A stretch of DNA of 61,436 bases, taken from NCBI GenBank assembly GCA_024399835.1, contig JAKSNK010000009.1, forward strand, positions 1 to 61,436, written 5' to 3'. The stretch comes from Paludibacteraceae bacterium. GTDB lineage: Bacteria > Bacteroidota > Bacteroidia > Bacteroidales > Paludibacteraceae. How positions within the stretch are numbered: position 1 is the stretch's first letter; every line of letters starts with the position of its first letter. The position numbers and the translations under genes were made by a program. Positions 61,352 through 61,436 of the stretch are shown here, in pieces. The notes under the pieces were generated by a model, which saw only the letters and a list, made by a program, of their open reading frames with translations, did no database searches and was not told the DNA's origin.

Positions 61352-61436
61352 CATTCGAAATACCCAGTTTGGTCATTCTGGCAAAAAATGGCAGACATAG
61401 CGATTTGAAAGATAATCGCGCAAAAAGCGTTTATTG

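Noticed and set aside
1-61436. tRNA or rRNA genes, insertion sequences, prophage genes
   Set aside because: No T-arm/anticodon-arm pattern, rRNA core sequence, transposase motif or phage structural gene was found by reading both strands; short or unusual tRNAs could be missed without a program.

Overview
The window looks like a chromosomal stretch of a gut- or rumen-type Bacteroidales (Bacteroidota). Three things support this. The promoters carry the Bacteroidetes -7 box TAnnTTTG with a TTG or TTTG box 20 (once 19) bases upstream. The gene content includes a hybrid two-component system with an AraC output domain, FKBP lipoproteins, a DUF4827-like lipoprotein and Listeria-Bacteroides repeat proteins. 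Several secreted proteins end in a short tail resembling type IX sorting domains. No rRNA, tRNA, CRISPR array, transposase or prophage gene was recognised.

Layout. 1-9.1 kb (minus strand): a 2451-residue secreted InlB-repeat protein with a long candidate leader RNA, then a repeat-rich gap and a lipocalin-like lipoprotein. 9.1-13 kb: secreted endonuclease I and a GH28 lipoprotein. 13-26.3 kb (minus): housekeeping genes truA, two flippases, two FKBP isomerases, ribE, rsmI, a POT peptide transporter, ilvE, wbqC-like, lepB and dapB. 26.4-28.2 kb (plus): udk and two chromate transporter halves. 28.2-30.2 kb (minus): an accessory cassette of Fic, a GIY-YIG-like protein, DUF2442 and DUF4160. 30.3-35.2 kb: uvrD, rsmF-like and a DEAD-box helicase. 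35.2-40.4 kb (minus): two secreted proteins and aroB, in one operon with the helicase. 40.8-42.4 kb: a membrane Ser/Thr kinase with its upstream regulator. 43-51.4 kb (plus): an AT-rich defence-like island made of a structured leader RNA, a WYL regulator, two DUF262 genes and a WG-repeat / cREC / WG-repeat trio. 52.2-61.3 kb (plus): rfbA, hybrid two-component system, two lipoproteins, glmM, surE, a small membrane protein and lpxB.

Two signals stand out. First, short degenerate tandem repeats with 7-, 8- or 11-base periods are scattered through the region. They sit not only between genes but in frame inside conserved enzymes (truA, dapB, uvrD, surE, lpxB, wbqC), and they resemble the heptanucleotide repeats known from cyanobacteria. 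A 68-bp block holding a complete promoter is also duplicated, upstream of aroB and of rfbA. Second, the 43-51 kb island begins with a roughly 190-nt RNA that has a strong closing stem and two mutually exclusive hairpins, one of them an 18-bp terminator-like stem. It lies directly before a WYL regulator and a DUF262 pair that looks like a divergent GmrSD-type restriction system, followed by WG-repeat proteins flanking a cyclic-phosphate-processing receiver domain. This leader-regulator-effector arrangement is the best candidate for an undescribed system here.
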